Source: Leishmania infantum JPCM5
Lineage: Eukaryota; Euglenozoa; Kinetoplastea; Trypanosomatida; Trypanosomatidae
Direction of reading: 5' to 3'
DNA length: 64,000 bases
Assembly (NCBI RefSeq): GCF_000002875.2
Contig: NC_009387.2
Span: 124,001 to 188,000, forward strand
The notes beneath the pieces were generated by a model. The model was not told the DNA's origin and searched no databases. It saw nothing but the letters and a program-made list of their open reading frames with translations. The first letter of the stretch is position 1. Every line of letters begins with the position of its first letter. This document shows, in pieces, positions 42,567 through 53,379 of the stretch. The position numbers and the translations under genes were made by a program.

Positions 42567-43625
42567 GACGGCGGCTTTCCTTTGCGCTGTGCAAGCGGAG
42601 GCGATGGGTGGGCGAGGGGGGAGGAGCGTGCGGGCACCTCAGACGTCGCGCGATACACGCTGAAAAAGCTCTCTGGCTCTACCCGGGTCGCCCGGACGCA
42701 GCGCTTCGCCCGCTCCGGATGTGCGCACGCCGCTTGCTTAGGTGCGCGGCGTATGGGCCCTCGACGCAGACTGTCGCGGCCGCGCGGCTCTGGAAAGATG
42801 CTCCACGGTGAGGCGCAGGAGCGAGCAGCGCAGGAGGCACAGGAGAAGAAGCGGGGAAGGGGTTATGCACCACACGAGCCCTGCAATGTCAACGAAGGGT
42901 GCGGCACGCGCGCGCGAGAGAGCGAGAGGCTGGTGATGCAGTTTCACGTAAAGTGCAGTGCCGGAGACGTACACCAACGCGTAGGCGTGACTCTGTCGGT
43001 GAATGCGCTGCCGTGCGGGGGATGCCAACGACGGGGAGTCAAAGAAAAGCAAAACAAGGAAGGAGGGGGATGGGGGGGGGGGCGCAGCCGTAGCCGAATC
43101 TTTCAGGTGGCGCGCAAGCAGAGCAAGCCGAGATGGGGGTGCAGAGAAGCCGAGGGAAGGGGGGTTGCAGAGAGGTGGCAAGTAGCACTGAGGGGCGAGG
43201 CATCCCCTTCAGGAACGCGACGGAGCAAAGAATGGGAAGGAAGGGTGGAGGGGCAGACGGCTTGCTGATGCATGAGCGCGCCCTTTACGTCGTCGGGGGG
43301 TAACATGCTGGCTGTCCTCGCCCTCTCTGTCGCCGTGTGAAAGCGTGTGTGTGCGTGCGTCTGTCGGAGAAGACGGGGTGAAGAGTGTCGAGGGAGGGCG
43401 CGAGGTGGGGGAGGATGCCTCCCCGTACACGCGCGCACGTCAGGACGGAGGCCTGGATTGAGTTCTGTGTTGTGTGCTGCTGCTATCAAGTGTTTCACTT
43501 AAGGTATGTGCGAGCGGACCTCCTCATCCGCGACGCATGCACCCCATCGAGCCTTCCTTGGCCGGGAAGAGAAGACAGACGCGCGCGCCGACCAGGGTAG
43601 AGGGGGAGGGGGAGGAGGTGACACC
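42567..43625. other. intergenic spacer
   Basis: No supported gene. Purine-rich near 42600-42640 and 43040-43085 (pyrimidine on the transcribed strand), the former suited to RPN6 trans-splicing. The remaining open frames are low-complexity. Confidence 0.6.
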
Positions 43626-44999
43626 TCACTGCTGCTCTTCTCCGCCGGTGCTGCTGTCGCGACCTGCGGTAGCCGTCGGCGACTCCACGCGAATCTTTTT
43701 CTTCTGCGACGCGTCCGCCTCTGTGTCACGGCCATCGGCAACCTCTGCCAACTGTGACGGCGAAGCAGCGGCAGCGGCCAAGTACGGTGCTTGCAGCGGC
43801 GGCTGCACCGGCTCCAGCACGTCGGCATCCTCATCCCTGTCGTAGCACATGTCCGCGTCAAAGCCTGAAAGGTCGCCGCAGGAGAGGAACGGGGCCAGGA
43901 CTCGGTCCGCGAGCGCGCACGATGTGCGCTGGTTATGGTGCGCCACGTCGTGCACTGTTGCCGCTGCGGCGGCGCCACCATCCGACGCGTGTGAGAAAGA
44001 CGCGGTCGTATCGTAGCAGTACAACGGCGCCTCCGGCGTGAAGCCGCTGGCGCGGAGTGGGCCGTCGCTCACGGTTGCCGTCTCGCTCCGCTCTCCCTTC
44101 ATACCCTGCTCATTATCAGCCTCTACGCGTGAGCCGCAGCCGGCGCTCGTCGATGCGGCACCCCTCGAGCAGCCGGTAGCGGCAGAGGAAGCCGCAGCAG
44201 GCGCCACAGCGCCGACGAAGCGAGGCACGTACCCGAGCGGCATGCGAAAGCCCTGGCAGAGGAGGAAGCTCTCCATGGACGCGTTGCGTGAGGACTTGGG
44301 CTTCACGACGCGCACCTGCTGAAAGAAGAGTCCGCTTTTCGCGACGAGAAAGGCGGTGTTGGGGCCGCGGAACATCTTCGTCAGGAAGCAGCCACCGGCC
44401 CGTAGCACGAACGTGGTGATGTGCAGCGCCGCCAGAAGCAGGTGGTGCTGCAGGTACTCGTCCAGCTCGTGCATACCCGTCACATCGGGAGCGCCGTCGC
44501 AGAGGACGATGTCCGCCTTCCGCGGCGACGCACCGAGCGCGGGAGAAGGAGCAGGCGAAGAGAAAGAGCTGTTGGCAGGCTGCTGCTGCTCGTCATCGGT
44601 GAGCGCCACCCCAGTCGGCGTCGGCGCGTTCAGAAGCCGAATAATCTCCCTCGCGGTCACCTCGCTCGTTATGTCCCCCTGAAGAAGGGTGACCCCGTCG
44701 ATGGGGGCCATCTCTTGCAGGTCCACCGCCACCACGCGCGGCGTCTGCGCCGGCAGAGAGTCCCCCTCTGCAGCAGCAGTGAGGTTCGCGCCGATCATCT
44801 TAAAGTGCTGGGCAAGCACCTGCGACCAGCTGCCAGGCGCGGCACACAGGTCCACCGCCCCGGTGCGGATCTCGGCCGGGTCGAGAATGTTGAACTCCTC
44901 ATGGATCTGGAGCAGCTTGTACGCGCTGCGAGCACGGTAGCCCTCCTCCTTGGCCTTGCGGTAGTAGATATCGCGCTTATCCTTGGATGCGCGACCCAT
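43626..44999 (-). CDS. TRM7: TRM7/FTSJ1-type tRNA 2'-O-methyltransferase
   Basis: A 457-residue FtsJ/RrmJ-family methyltransferase. It opens with MGRASKDKRDIYYRKAKEEG and ARSAYKLLQIHEEF, nearly identical in pattern to human FTSJ1 and yeast Trm7. The SAM site is DLCAAPGSWSQVL (50-62). The catalytic K-D-K-E tetrad is seen as Lys 28, Asp 168 (CDGAPDVTG), Lys 208 (FLTKMFRG) and Glu 243 (ASMESFL). TRM7 methylates ribose 32 and 34 in the anticodon loop of certain tRNAs with partner proteins. The catalytic domain is interrupted by a 25-residue Ser/Pro insert (135-160), and a non-conserved tail of about 190 residues follows position 265. The open frame extends 215 codons further upstream but that part is UTR-like; the ATG at 44999 begins the conserved family N-terminus. 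Confidence 0.92.
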   Translation of the reverse strand: MGRASKDKRDIYYRKAKEEGYRARSAYKLLQIHEEFNILDPAEIRTGAVDLCAAPGSWSQVLAQHFKMIGANLTAAAEGDSLPAQTPRVVAVDLQEMAPIDGVTLLQGDITSEVTAREIIRLLNAPTPTGVALTDDEQQQPANSSFSSPAPSPALGASPRKADIVLCDGAPDVTGMHELDEYLQHHLLLAALHITTFVLRAGGCFLTKMFRGPNTAFLVAKSGLFFQQVRVVKPKSSRNASMESFLLCQGFRMPLGYVPRFVGAVAPAAASSAATGCSRGAASTSAGCGSRVEADNEQGMKGERSETATVSDGPLRASGFTPEAPLYCYDTTASFSHASDGGAAAAATVHDVAHHNQRTSCALADRVLAPFLSCGDLSGFDADMCYDRDEDADVLEPVQPPLQAPYLAAAAASPSQLAEVADGRDTEADASQKKKIRVESPTATAGRDSSTGGEEQQ

Positions 45000-46320
45000 T
45001 CTCGATCCTTGCTTCTCTCTCTCTCTGAGCGCAGTCGGTGACTGTCGGCGTCGCTGTGTCGTGGTGTGGTATGGTGTGGTGTGGTGTGGTGTGTGGGATG
45101 AAGGCACTTTTGAGGAGGGGAGAGATGGGCTCCCGTCGCCTACACCTACAAGCGCACAAAGTCTGTGGGCCACGCGCCTCTCTATGGCAGCAACGCCGCC
45201 ACCGGCCGGAGACGGTCGAGACAGGAGCGAAGAGCGGATGATGCGTGCAGGGGAGAAAACACACAGAAACGAGTCGCAGCGGAGGTGAGAACGTCGCCGA
45301 GGGGTGTGAATGAGGTCACGATGCCGGTGATGATGAGCGGAATGGCCATGCACACGCGCACGTGCGCCGAACACATGGGGAAAGGTCTGTGGGGGGAGGT
45401 GCGAGCGTGTACCGGTGCACGACGGGCATTGAAGGCGATGCACCCAGGAGTAGACCCGGCTGCAGGAGGGAAGGTCGGGATGGACAGAGGGACACCGAAG
45501 ACGAGCATTTGAGGAGAGCAAAGGACAGAGAGGGACGAAACAGCAGCAGCAGCTCGACAGCGCCTCCGGCCCTCGCCGCAGTCCCCGCGGGCGCGCTCGC
45601 TTCCACGACGCATCTCCGCCATCCACCGTCTCTCTGCAAGTCACACCCCCCCCACCCTCCCTCTAGGATGCGTCGATGTCCGTCTACTCCGCTGCTGACT
45701 CCACATCGTGGGTGTCTTCGCTTGCCCACTTTGGTTGCTTGTCTTCCATCGATGTTAGCTTGGCTGTCTTCACCACACGAGGAGGGGCGCTGCCGGTGAG
45801 AGCAGGGGCCGTGAGAAGGCGATGGCGAGAAGAGCAAGGCCGGGATGGAGGCCAACACCATCCCCCACGCAGACCCAGTGAGGGTCTGTGTGTGCGGTGG
45901 AGGGCAGAGAGGGAGGGAGGGTCATGCGCATAGACGTGTGTCGCTGGCAACCCACCCAACCACCCACCCTCCCTCCTCGCACTCCACCGCACACCAGCCC
46001 TGGAGGCGTTTCTGCCTTTCGCTCGCTCGCTCGCTCACTCTCCTGCTGGCATTCCACATGCACCCCACATCCTTCCCGAAGCTCGACGGCAGTGGCGCGC
46101 ACCCTCGCCTCTGCCTTCCTTTACGGCTGCTTACGTGAAGTGCAGCCATCGAGGCAGACGACAGGGCGGGAGACGAAGTGCGTCCCACACAAGCAAGCGC
46201 TCTACGCACAGCATAAAACCAACACAGCAGAAGAGCCCCGCCCGCCGCGCCCAAGCCCCACACGCACACAAGCACGCGCGCACACAGCCTTCGCAACCTT
46301 TCGTTCGCATACAGCATGCG
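45000..46320. other. intergenic spacer
   Basis: No supported gene. It has a GGTGT repeat patch at 45060-45095, a pyrimidine stretch at 45645-45665 and a GCTC repeat at 46020-46040. Presumed UBC9 3'-UTR at the right and TRM7 5'-UTR at the left. Confidence 0.6.
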
Positions 46321-46992
46321 CTAGCCTTTCCAATGATGCCTCTGCACCTCCTCGCGCACGCGCGCCTCGTACTCCTTGATGTCGCGCATGTAAACCTTGT
46401 ACGGCTCCTCCTGCGCGGGGTCCTTGATGTTGGGGTGGTCCAGCAACTCCTGGATGGCCAGCAGTATCTGCTTTATGGTGATGTTCGGGCGCCAGTCCTT
46501 CTCCTCGTTAAGGATCGAGAGGCAGACGGTGCCGCTCGGGTACACGTTGGGGTGGAAGAGCACCGGCGTGAAGACGCACTTGGGGGGCTTTGTGGGGTAG
46601 TCCTCCGTAAAGTTGAGGCGGAGGCGAAACTCGCCGCCCTCCCACGGCGTGCCAGGCTTCCCGGGGATGCCCGCCTCCCAGTGAAGCAGGTCCAGCCCAG
46701 CCGGGAGAGCGGCGGCGGCGGAGTCCCTCGCCGCAGCAGCGCCCGCCCCGGACGTCGCATTCGAGGGAGAGACGGTCATAGAGGACGATGAGGCGGTCGT
46801 GTTGCTGGATGCCGAACCCGAAGCCGTGTGCAGCGTCAGCTGCCCTCCCTCACGCGTGTGCTTCACGCCACTGACGCGGCAGCTGCCTGGGGCGATCTCG
46901 AGCGGCTTGGCCCAAAAACCGAACGGTCGATCTTTCCGCCAAGCTCTGCGCTCCTCGCGCAGGCGTGACTGCGCAAGTGACAGCCCTGACAT
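46321..46992 (-). CDS. UBC9: SUMO-conjugating enzyme E2 UBC9
   Basis: A 223-residue E2. [20 protein letters not shown] and the [10 protein letters not shown] segment match the UBC9 N-terminus. [20 protein letters not shown] carries the HPN triad (147-149) and active-site Cys 157; the [11 protein letters not shown] wording and the DW insertion after it are specific to UBC9 rather than ubiquitin E2s. [19 protein letters not shown] and [11 protein letters not shown] complete the fold. UBC9 accepts SUMO from the E1 and transfers it to substrate Lys, often in psi-K-x-E motifs. Compared with the 158-residue human protein there is a Ser/Ala/Gly-rich insertion of about 65 residues (37-100) between the first two strands. 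ATG at 46992, as the frame upstream lacks conservation. Confidence 0.95.
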   Translation of the reverse strand: MSGLSLAQSRLREERRAWRKDRPFGFWAKPLEIAPGSCRVSGVKHTREGGQLTLHTASGSASSNTTASSSSMTVSPSNATSGAGAAAARDSAAAALPAGLDLLHWEAGIPGKPGTPWEGGEFRLRLNFTEDYPTKPPKCVFTPVLFHPNVYPSGTVCLSILNEEKDWRPNITIKQILLAIQELLDHPNIKDPAQEEPYKVYMRDIKEYEARVREEVQRHHWKG

Positions 46993-47324
46993 GGTGTGTG
47001 AGGCCGTTGGGGGCACCAGAGAGGGAGTGCCCCACACACTCTGCGTCCTGTAGGCGTGCGGTGCGTGTGCTCGGGTGGTGGCGACGCCCCCAAACAGAAA
47101 CGAGAAGGCGCACCGAATGCTGGGAAGATGTGAAGAGGTGTACGTATGTGTGTATGTGAAGAGAGAGAGCCGGAGAGTAGGGATGGAAAAAGGGCCGTGC
47201 GCGCCCTCTCGCTGCGTTGCGCCACTGCGGCTTTCCTCGATCGACCCACCCCGTTCCCTTCTTACGATCCCACGTGACAGCGGCGTGAGCGGCGCAGGCG
47301 TATCGGGTGGGATAGATGTCTTTG

Positions 47325-47350
47325 CGTGTGTGTGTGTGTGTGTGTGTGTG
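47325..47350. repeat. (GT)n microsatellite
   Basis: About 13 GT dinucleotides in the UBC9 upstream spacer. Confidence 0.85.
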
Positions 47351-47660
47351 CAGCTCAGCGGGCCAGGGAGAGTTGCAAGAGAAGGGCCTTGAGCACAGGG
47401 AGAAAAATCGCGCTGTGACGGAGCTTAATAGAAAAGCTGTGGAGGCGGAGAGGAAGGGTTGCATGGGGCTCAGCAGCAGCAGCATAGAGAAGAGCACGTA
47501 CGTGCATCAAGCTGATCCTTTCCGGCCATTATTGCTTCGGACCTCGGAATTGGGTCTGCGCACGCACACGTCTGCGCACCCATCCGCTTGCGCATGCGTG
47601 GCTTTAAGCACCACGGCAACGATCTCTCCTCGACCTTTACGTGTGAAACAGTATTCCGAC

Positions 47661-47675
47661 CATATATATATATAT
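47661..47675. repeat. (TA)n microsatellite
   Basis: Short uninterrupted AT/TA run between KREPA1 and UBC9. Confidence 0.8.
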
Positions 47676-48213
47676 GTGCGCGCGTGTGTGTAGGGGGGAG
47701 GGGGTATTCAAGAGAGAGAGACGAGAAGACACGGCACCGCCGAGGCCGGCGCCTGCTCCCTCTTCACGAACTTGGCGCGTGCTCGTGTGCCGTCCGGCAT
47801 GCCTTCCTATGCAGAGCTTTCTTATCATTCGAGCCTTAGCGGGGCTACCCTCACAACTGATCAACGCCGCCATGATGAGCACCGAGGCCAGACGCATGCA
47901 CATGCGCAACCAACGTGAGCACAGACGCTCGCACGTCACCATCGACAGGGAGGGGGGAAGAGGAGGAGAACGCTTGCACGACGGAAGTGGGCGCGAACAC
48001 ACCTGTTCCATTGGAGTGCACTCAGCGACAGCTGTCCCCATCAAGACCGGTATCCACACGACACAGCACGAGCACGAGCAGCAGCAGCACAACAGGGAAT
48101 CGAAGTCGAAAAGAAGAGAGGGCGGAGAGGGTCGTGAGAGAAGAACTTCGACAGAGGGGGAGGGGGGAGAGGCGGCACATACATCCTCAAACACGTCGAT
48201 AAAGAACGCCGTG

Positions 48214-51200
48214 CTACGCCTCCAAGACACGCACGCAGCCAAGGGGCGGCACCACCTGCACATACGGGTACGCGTGCGACCGTCGCGACACCGTGTCAAC
48301 GTTGCGATTCAGCCGCAGCGACCCGGCAACGAAAATGGTGGAGCCCAAACGAACCTGCTGCTTCAGCAGCGCGACAGGGACGAGGTCGCCGACACAGCGC
48401 ACAACGATCAGGTCCTCGTCCACGCCTGCGCCTTCTTCCTCTCCGTTGCTGGCGTCCACGTGGCTCCCCATCGCGTCTGCAGATGCACAGCCCGACGACT
48501 CCGCAGAGGTGTTCCGCACTGCCAGAACGTACTGCAGAATGCGGGTCGCGCCAAGGAAGCCCTCCTGCACATCCCGCACCGTGCCGATCAGCACCGTGTT
48601 CACAGCCGATCGCACGTGCACCTGAGGGGCATCGGTGCCATCGGCAGTCGTGGCACCGATGGCAGGCCCCGACGTAGGCGACCCGCCCATGGATGCGCCA
48701 CCCGTCGCGCCGCTTGCCTCGTCGCGAATCGCCGCGTTTTCGGCACCGTCCTTGCCAGCATCGCCGAAGACATGATTTGGGAGGTCGGCGCCGTCGCTCT
48801 TAATGGGGCTAAAGGACTCGGCAGAGGTGCTGTGCCGCTTGGGGTACATGACGCGGTACGCCTGCTGCACCGCCAGCAACTCGGCTCGCGCTAGCAGCTG
48901 CTGGTGCCTGGCAACGCGGTAGAGGAGCTGCCAGTCCGCCTCGGAGAGGCTGTCGTCCCCGTCTCTGCCAGTGCAGCCATCGTCACCGTCGAGTGCAGCC
49001 GCTGCCTCGTCATTCCCGCCGCAGTAGCCGGCGTGCTTCGACTGCAAGTGGTCTTCGAGGGAGTCCAGTAGTCGGAAGCGCGGCACCCGATCGGCGTACC
49101 AGCTCCACGCCTCAACATCCGCAACCAAGGGTTGGTCCTCGAGGGAGCCTGAGGGCGGCACACAACGTGCTGGCCTCGACGTGGAGGCACCTGCAGTCGC
49201 AGCCGTCGTCTCCCCTGCAGCAGTAGAAGCGGCCCGCTTCGTACCAGACCCCAGGTGCGGGCTAGCTCCTTGACCGTCACCGTATACAACAGCAGTCGAC
49301 GCCGTGGAGGCGGTTGCCTCGCTGCCTGCCACTAATGACGGGGGCAGCAGGGGTGCCATGATCTTCATCAAGTCTGGCAAGGCGCGTCGTTGGCACAGCG
49401 GACACGCGTACGGCCTCGCTGCCCACCGCGACAGCCACTCCATCTCCTTCGTGGCCGGGGAAGAGACAGCGTCGTCAGCGGTGCTACCGTCCGCCGCACC
49501 CGAATGGGCCGTGGCGGCCACCGCAGCCGCCTGACCCTCGAGGTCCACGAAGGGGTTGATTGGCTCCTTTTCCGACTCCATCAGCACAGCGTTTGGGCTG
49601 TCACCGAACGGGTTCGGGTAGTGGCGGCTGAGCTCCGCTACAGACAACTCCTGCGCGGTCGGCGCCGCCCCAAGAGCCCCACCGCCGATGCCGCCGCCGG
49701 CGGCATCGGCATCGGCGCCGCCAGCACCGAGCGTGCCGTCGGCGTTGCGCCGCTGCGTTGGGAGCAGGCGGGGAGCCATCGTGGATGGCAAAAACACCGA
49801 CATCGCAGACGAAGGCCGACGCTTGATGCCTGGCGCGGCGCCATCTGGCGTGGCTCGCACAACGGCCCGCTCCGCCGCCGCCTCCAGCTGAGCGCGGTTG
49901 TCGGCGACGCCCTCCACGATGAGCACACTGGGGATGAAAAAACGGCCTTGGCAGCTATCGTAGCTCCGCTTCGGGTGTTGCGGGAGATCGGCTCGTGTTG
50001 TGGGAAGATCAGATGGCTTCGCGATGTCGTCTCGCGCCAGCGCCACGTCGTCCCAGACGACATCGAGGAGTTCGTCGATAAGATCGTCCTCCGGGAGGTC
50101 AACTCGCGGTGTCGCGCGGTAGTTAGCAGCGAGATAAAAGGCGGAGGGCTTGACAGCACTTGAGGCGCCGGCGACGCCCTTGGTGGTCGCGACTTCAGCG
50201 CTCGCCTCCATCCCCTTCGCCTTCGCCGCCGCTTTCATTGGCAAAGGACTTGTCACGCGGGCTGCAGCGGCCGTCTTGGTGGTCGCCACGGCGACGGCCT
50301 TCTCCTCGTATCCGATGATCTCACCAGGCCCCGGGCCCTCCATCACAACTGCAGCGGCGCTAGCGCCGCTGCAGTTGCCGCGCGACTCGTGGCGCTGCTG
50401 CACGTGCTCCTCTGCGGCCTGGCGTCGCCTAAACGGGCGACTGCACGCACTGCAGTGGTACAGCATTGACGGGACCACCGGCATGCGTATGGCAACTGTC
50501 TGTACTTCCGCATGCATGCTGCGTGTGGTAGTCGTGGTGGTGCCTTCCGCGAAGCTCGCCTCTGCCGCTGACGCTGTCACGGAAGACGGTGCAGGTGGAG
50601 ACACACGGGAGACGGCGTCGCTTGTGCTCGGGGCGGCTGCTTCTGCTGCCGCCCGCCTTTGCTCTGGAATCCTTAGCGAGCGCGTGCCAGTCGTGGAGAA
50701 GGGCGGCGGGTCGTGGGTGGGGCGGTAGGCAAGGCACGACGGCTCTACTATGAGCTCCGCATCCGTCGCGCAGCCGCCGCCGCTGGCGCCTCGGCCGCGC
50801 TTGTTCTGCACTGCCGTCATGGCCGCCGTCATGGCCGCTAGTCGCTCCCGCTGTGCCGATGGGTAGATCGGCTCCGGCACGGCGGGTGGACCGACGTTCG
50901 GGACGGAGGGCGCGAGCTGCGGTGGCACGTTGAGCCACACGCCGTGTTTGTAGTGCGCCTCCTCGAGGAGGGTAAGATGCACGTCGACATCGGACAAGAT
51001 GAACGTCTCGTAGAAGCAGAGCTCGGGGCTCACGCCCTGCGGCGACGGCGGCTGCGGCGCCACCGCAGCACCGTCGCCTCTGCTAGGAGGAGCTGGTGCA
51101 CTGCCGTCACGGACGCCGCTACTGCCAAAGCCGCCGTTGGCGGTGCCCGAGGGACGAGTCGATGGTGTGCTGGCTTGTCGAAGGACGGCAGTGTGCACAA

Positions 51201-51294
51201 ATGCCGAGCGGACCGGGTGCACACCGTGGCGCCACCGGCCGCACACCGGCAGCGACGTCAGCGAGGGACGCGAAGAGCGTCGGATCGGCAGCAT
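48214..51294 (-). CDS. KREPA1: RNA-editing complex protein KREPA1 (MP81-like)
   Basis: A 1,026-residue protein. The N-terminus (MLPIRRSSRPSLTSLPVCGR, Arg/Ser-rich, no acids) is a mitochondrial presequence. A C2H2 zinc finger lies at residues 281-302 (C-S-A-C, 12 residues, H-V-Q-Q-R-H). A second, split finger pairs CPLC (about 631) with HLQSKH (about 748). The C-terminal 130 residues form an OB-fold/SSB-like unit (TVLIGTVRDVQEGFL, QYVLAVRN, VVRCVGDLVP, GSTIFVAGSLRLNRN, YPYVQVVPP). Two C2H2 fingers plus a C-terminal OB fold is the architecture of the KREPA1-3 editosome scaffold proteins that organise endonuclease, TUTase and ligase modules for kinetoplast U-insertion/deletion editing. Position next to UBC9 agrees with my recollection of T. 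brucei KREPA1 (chromosome 2). It is longer than the T. brucei protein because of Ala/Thr/Gly-rich linkers. ATG at 51294; the upstream frame reads through CA repeats and is not used. Confidence 0.87.
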   Translation of the reverse strand: MLPIRRSSRPSLTSLPVCGRWRHGVHPVRSAFVHTAVLRQASTPSTRPSGTANGGFGSSGVRDGSAPAPPSRGDGAAVAPQPPSPQGVSPELCFYETFILSDVDVHLTLLEEAHYKHGVWLNVPPQLAPSVPNVGPPAVPEPIYPSAQRERLAAMTAAMTAVQNKRGRGASGGGCATDAELIVEPSCLAYRPTHDPPPFSTTGTRSLRIPEQRRAAAEAAAPSTSDAVSRVSPPAPSSVTASAAEASFAEGTTTTTTRSMHAEVQTVAIRMPVVPSMLYHCSACSRPFRRRQAAEEHVQQRHESRGNCSGASAAAVVMEGPGPGEIIGYEEKAVAVATTKTAAAARVTSPLPMKAAAKAKGMEASAEVATTKGVAGASSAVKPSAFYLAANYRATPRVDLPEDDLIDELLDVVWDDVALARDDIAKPSDLPTTRADLPQHPKRSYDSCQGRFFIPSVLIVEGVADNRAQLEAAAERAVVRATPDGAAPGIKRRPSSAMSVFLPSTMAPRLLPTQRRNADGTLGAGGADADAAGGGIGGGALGAAPTAQELSVAELSRHYPNPFGDSPNAVLMESEKEPINPFVDLEGQAAAVAATAHSGAADGSTADDAVSSPATKEMEWLSRWAARPYACPLCQRRALPDLMKIMAPLLPPSLVAGSEATASTASTAVVYGDGQGASPHLGSGTKRAASTAAGETTAATAGASTSRPARCVPPSGSLEDQPLVADVEAWSWYADRVPRFRLLDSLEDHLQSKHAGYCGGNDEAAAALDGDDGCTGRDGDDSLSEADWQLLYRVARHQQLLARAELLAVQQAYRVMYPKRHSTSAESFSPIKSDGADLPNHVFGDAGKDGAENAAIRDEASGATGGASMGGSPTSGPAIGATTADGTDAPQVHVRSAVNTVLIGTVRDVQEGFLGATRILQYVLAVRNTSAESSGCASADAMGSHVDASNGEEEGAGVDEDLIVVRCVGDLVPVALLKQQVRLGSTIFVAGSLRLNRNVDTVSRRSHAYPYVQVVPPLGCVRVLEA

Positions 51295-51331
51295 TGATCT
51301 CCTTTCGCAAGGATGCATGCGTGCATGTGCA

Positions 51332-51373
<42 letters not shown>

Positions 51374-53379
51374 TGCAACACGGAAGGGCACAGACGGAGA
51401 GCAGCGAAGAAAGTAATGTGCATCCAAGAAGAGGAAGACGTGTAAGGCAAGCGAAGTCGTGCGGAGCGTACGCGGCTTCTCGCGAGCGCGAGCGCGCCAT
51501 CCCCCGCCCTCCCTCCGTCTCCGCCTCTCTTGCCCACCATCCTCCTCGAGCTGCGCACACCCGCGCGCGCGTGGCAAAGAGCAGGAGAAAACAGAGCGCC
51601 TACATGCACAGCACGACCATGTCGGTTGTTTTACGTGTCTCGCCTCGCCGCACGCGAACACCCGCCGCACACACATGCCCGGTGCGGCATGCGGTGGCCC
51701 TCCCTCCGCCCCTTCTCTGTCCCGTCGTGCTTTTCGGTTGCCGTGCGCTGTTGTTGTTGCTCGGGCGGGTTACCTTTAGGAAGACATCGTTAGAAGCGAG
51801 CCGCATAGCTGCGTGGCCCAGCACGTGTGGCACAGCGCACGCCGGCGAGACCCGCAACGAAACGCCCGTAGGAAAGAGAATGAGTGCCCCGTCTACCGTC
51901 GAGGCAGACAGGCAAACGGGCAGCACCCACCCCACGCCCTGACGATGAAGGGCACGGCAACAGCAGCAGCAGCACGCACAGAGAGAGAGAAGTGCAGTGC
52001 AGCGCGAAGCGCCTTCCCCGCGCACCCCCTCGCGTTACCGGCGGTCCGAAACAAAACCCAAACAAGAGCAGCCCCCTGCTCATGAGCCCTTCGGCACGCG
52101 CGTGAACGCGCACACGAACACCTTCGCCTCCACCTCCAGACAAGCACACACACATGAGAAATACCATCCACAGTGGTTCAGCCTCTCACCGCTACGAGCG
52201 ACGGAGCTGCAAGCACCAGCACGTATGCCGATAACGTGCAGGCGATGCGTACGTGCGCACCCCCGATGGGTGCGCTTCATCGCCGCGGTAAGGATTACGT
52301 CCTCAACGAGATATGAGCGAGCAGAGCTCACGGGAAGGGGCGCCGTCCTGCCCACCTCCAAAGGGATGGAGAGGCGCACGGAGTCGATGGGGCAAGAAAA
52401 GCGAAACACAGCAGCGACGCCCCCCCCCCTCAGCCCCACACCCGCACACACACAATCTCCTTCATCCCGCCATCACGTCCTCCCCGGCGTTGCCGAAAAC
52501 CATCTGCGCTGTCGCTTGTTCGTCTTTGTGGGAGGGAGGGGTGGGCTTTCCGCTGCTCTCCGCGTCGCCCCGACTCGCTCCAGCGTGCGCGCCTCCGTCA
52601 TACGAAAACACAAACGCGGCTTAAGGAATGCGTACATGTCTATGGAAGCACACAAGGATGCGCACTAGTGCCTGCCTCTGTGCCTCGCGTTCGCCGGTGA
52701 GGATGTGAGGCGAGGACACGCCTACGAGCCCTATCCGCGAGCAGGGCGATGCCGCTGCCGCGCTTCGGCGGATGTGAACTCTCTTGCCGCAACTGCATGC
52801 GTGGGTGGAAAGAAAGAGGTGTGACAGTCGCATGGACGGCAGCATAGAAAGAATGGCATGTGAAGGGAGAAGGCCGGCGTCGACAGCGAGGCGGGAAGCC
52901 CTCAAACGGCAGACACACAGACACAGGAGAGCAAGCGGAGATTCGACCTCGCGGCTGTCCAACTAGCGTGAGGAGAGTACCTTTCACGGACAGAGAAGTG
53001 GCTGGCGGACGGTGGTGGCCGACTGGATCACTCAGCTACAGCGGAGGAGGGCCGTGGAGTGTGGTGTGGAGGCAACAGAGAGCCATGCCAGCGGCCAACG
53101 CGCACGCGTGAGCCAGCAGACCGCACCCCCCCCTCTCCCTCCTTAGCGACACAAGTGAAAAGTGGAAGAGAACAGAAGATGGCGCAGGCATCCGTCCATC
53201 GATCTGGACAGTGCACTGGCAGAGCAAGAGCGAAGAGAGGGGAAGGGAGGGGAAGAGAGGCCTCCTGTAACGCCCTAAACGAGAAGGGGGCGAAGAGCGC
53301 TGGTGACGAGCACGGAAAAAGAAAGATGCGGGTCGAGGGGCGGCGTCGAACACGAGGGCCCCACCGCTGTTGGCAGCCG
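51295..53379. other. intergenic spacer
   Basis: About 2.1 kb with no supported gene. A (GT)n tract lies just upstream of KREPA1. The rest has GA/CA-rich stretches (51960-51995, 53110-53140) and many short overlapping open frames. Confidence 0.6.
51334..51366. repeat. (GT)n microsatellite upstream of KREPA1
   Basis: About 16 GT dinucleotides, CA on the transcribed strand, only 40 bp upstream of the KREPA1 ATG and therefore near or inside its 5'-UTR. Confidence 0.9.

Larger units (their letters stand above)
46993..48213. other. intergenic spacer
   Basis: No supported gene; contains GT and TA microsatellites (47325-47350 and 47661-47675) and GA-rich stretches (47160-47190, 48100-48175). Confidence 0.6.
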
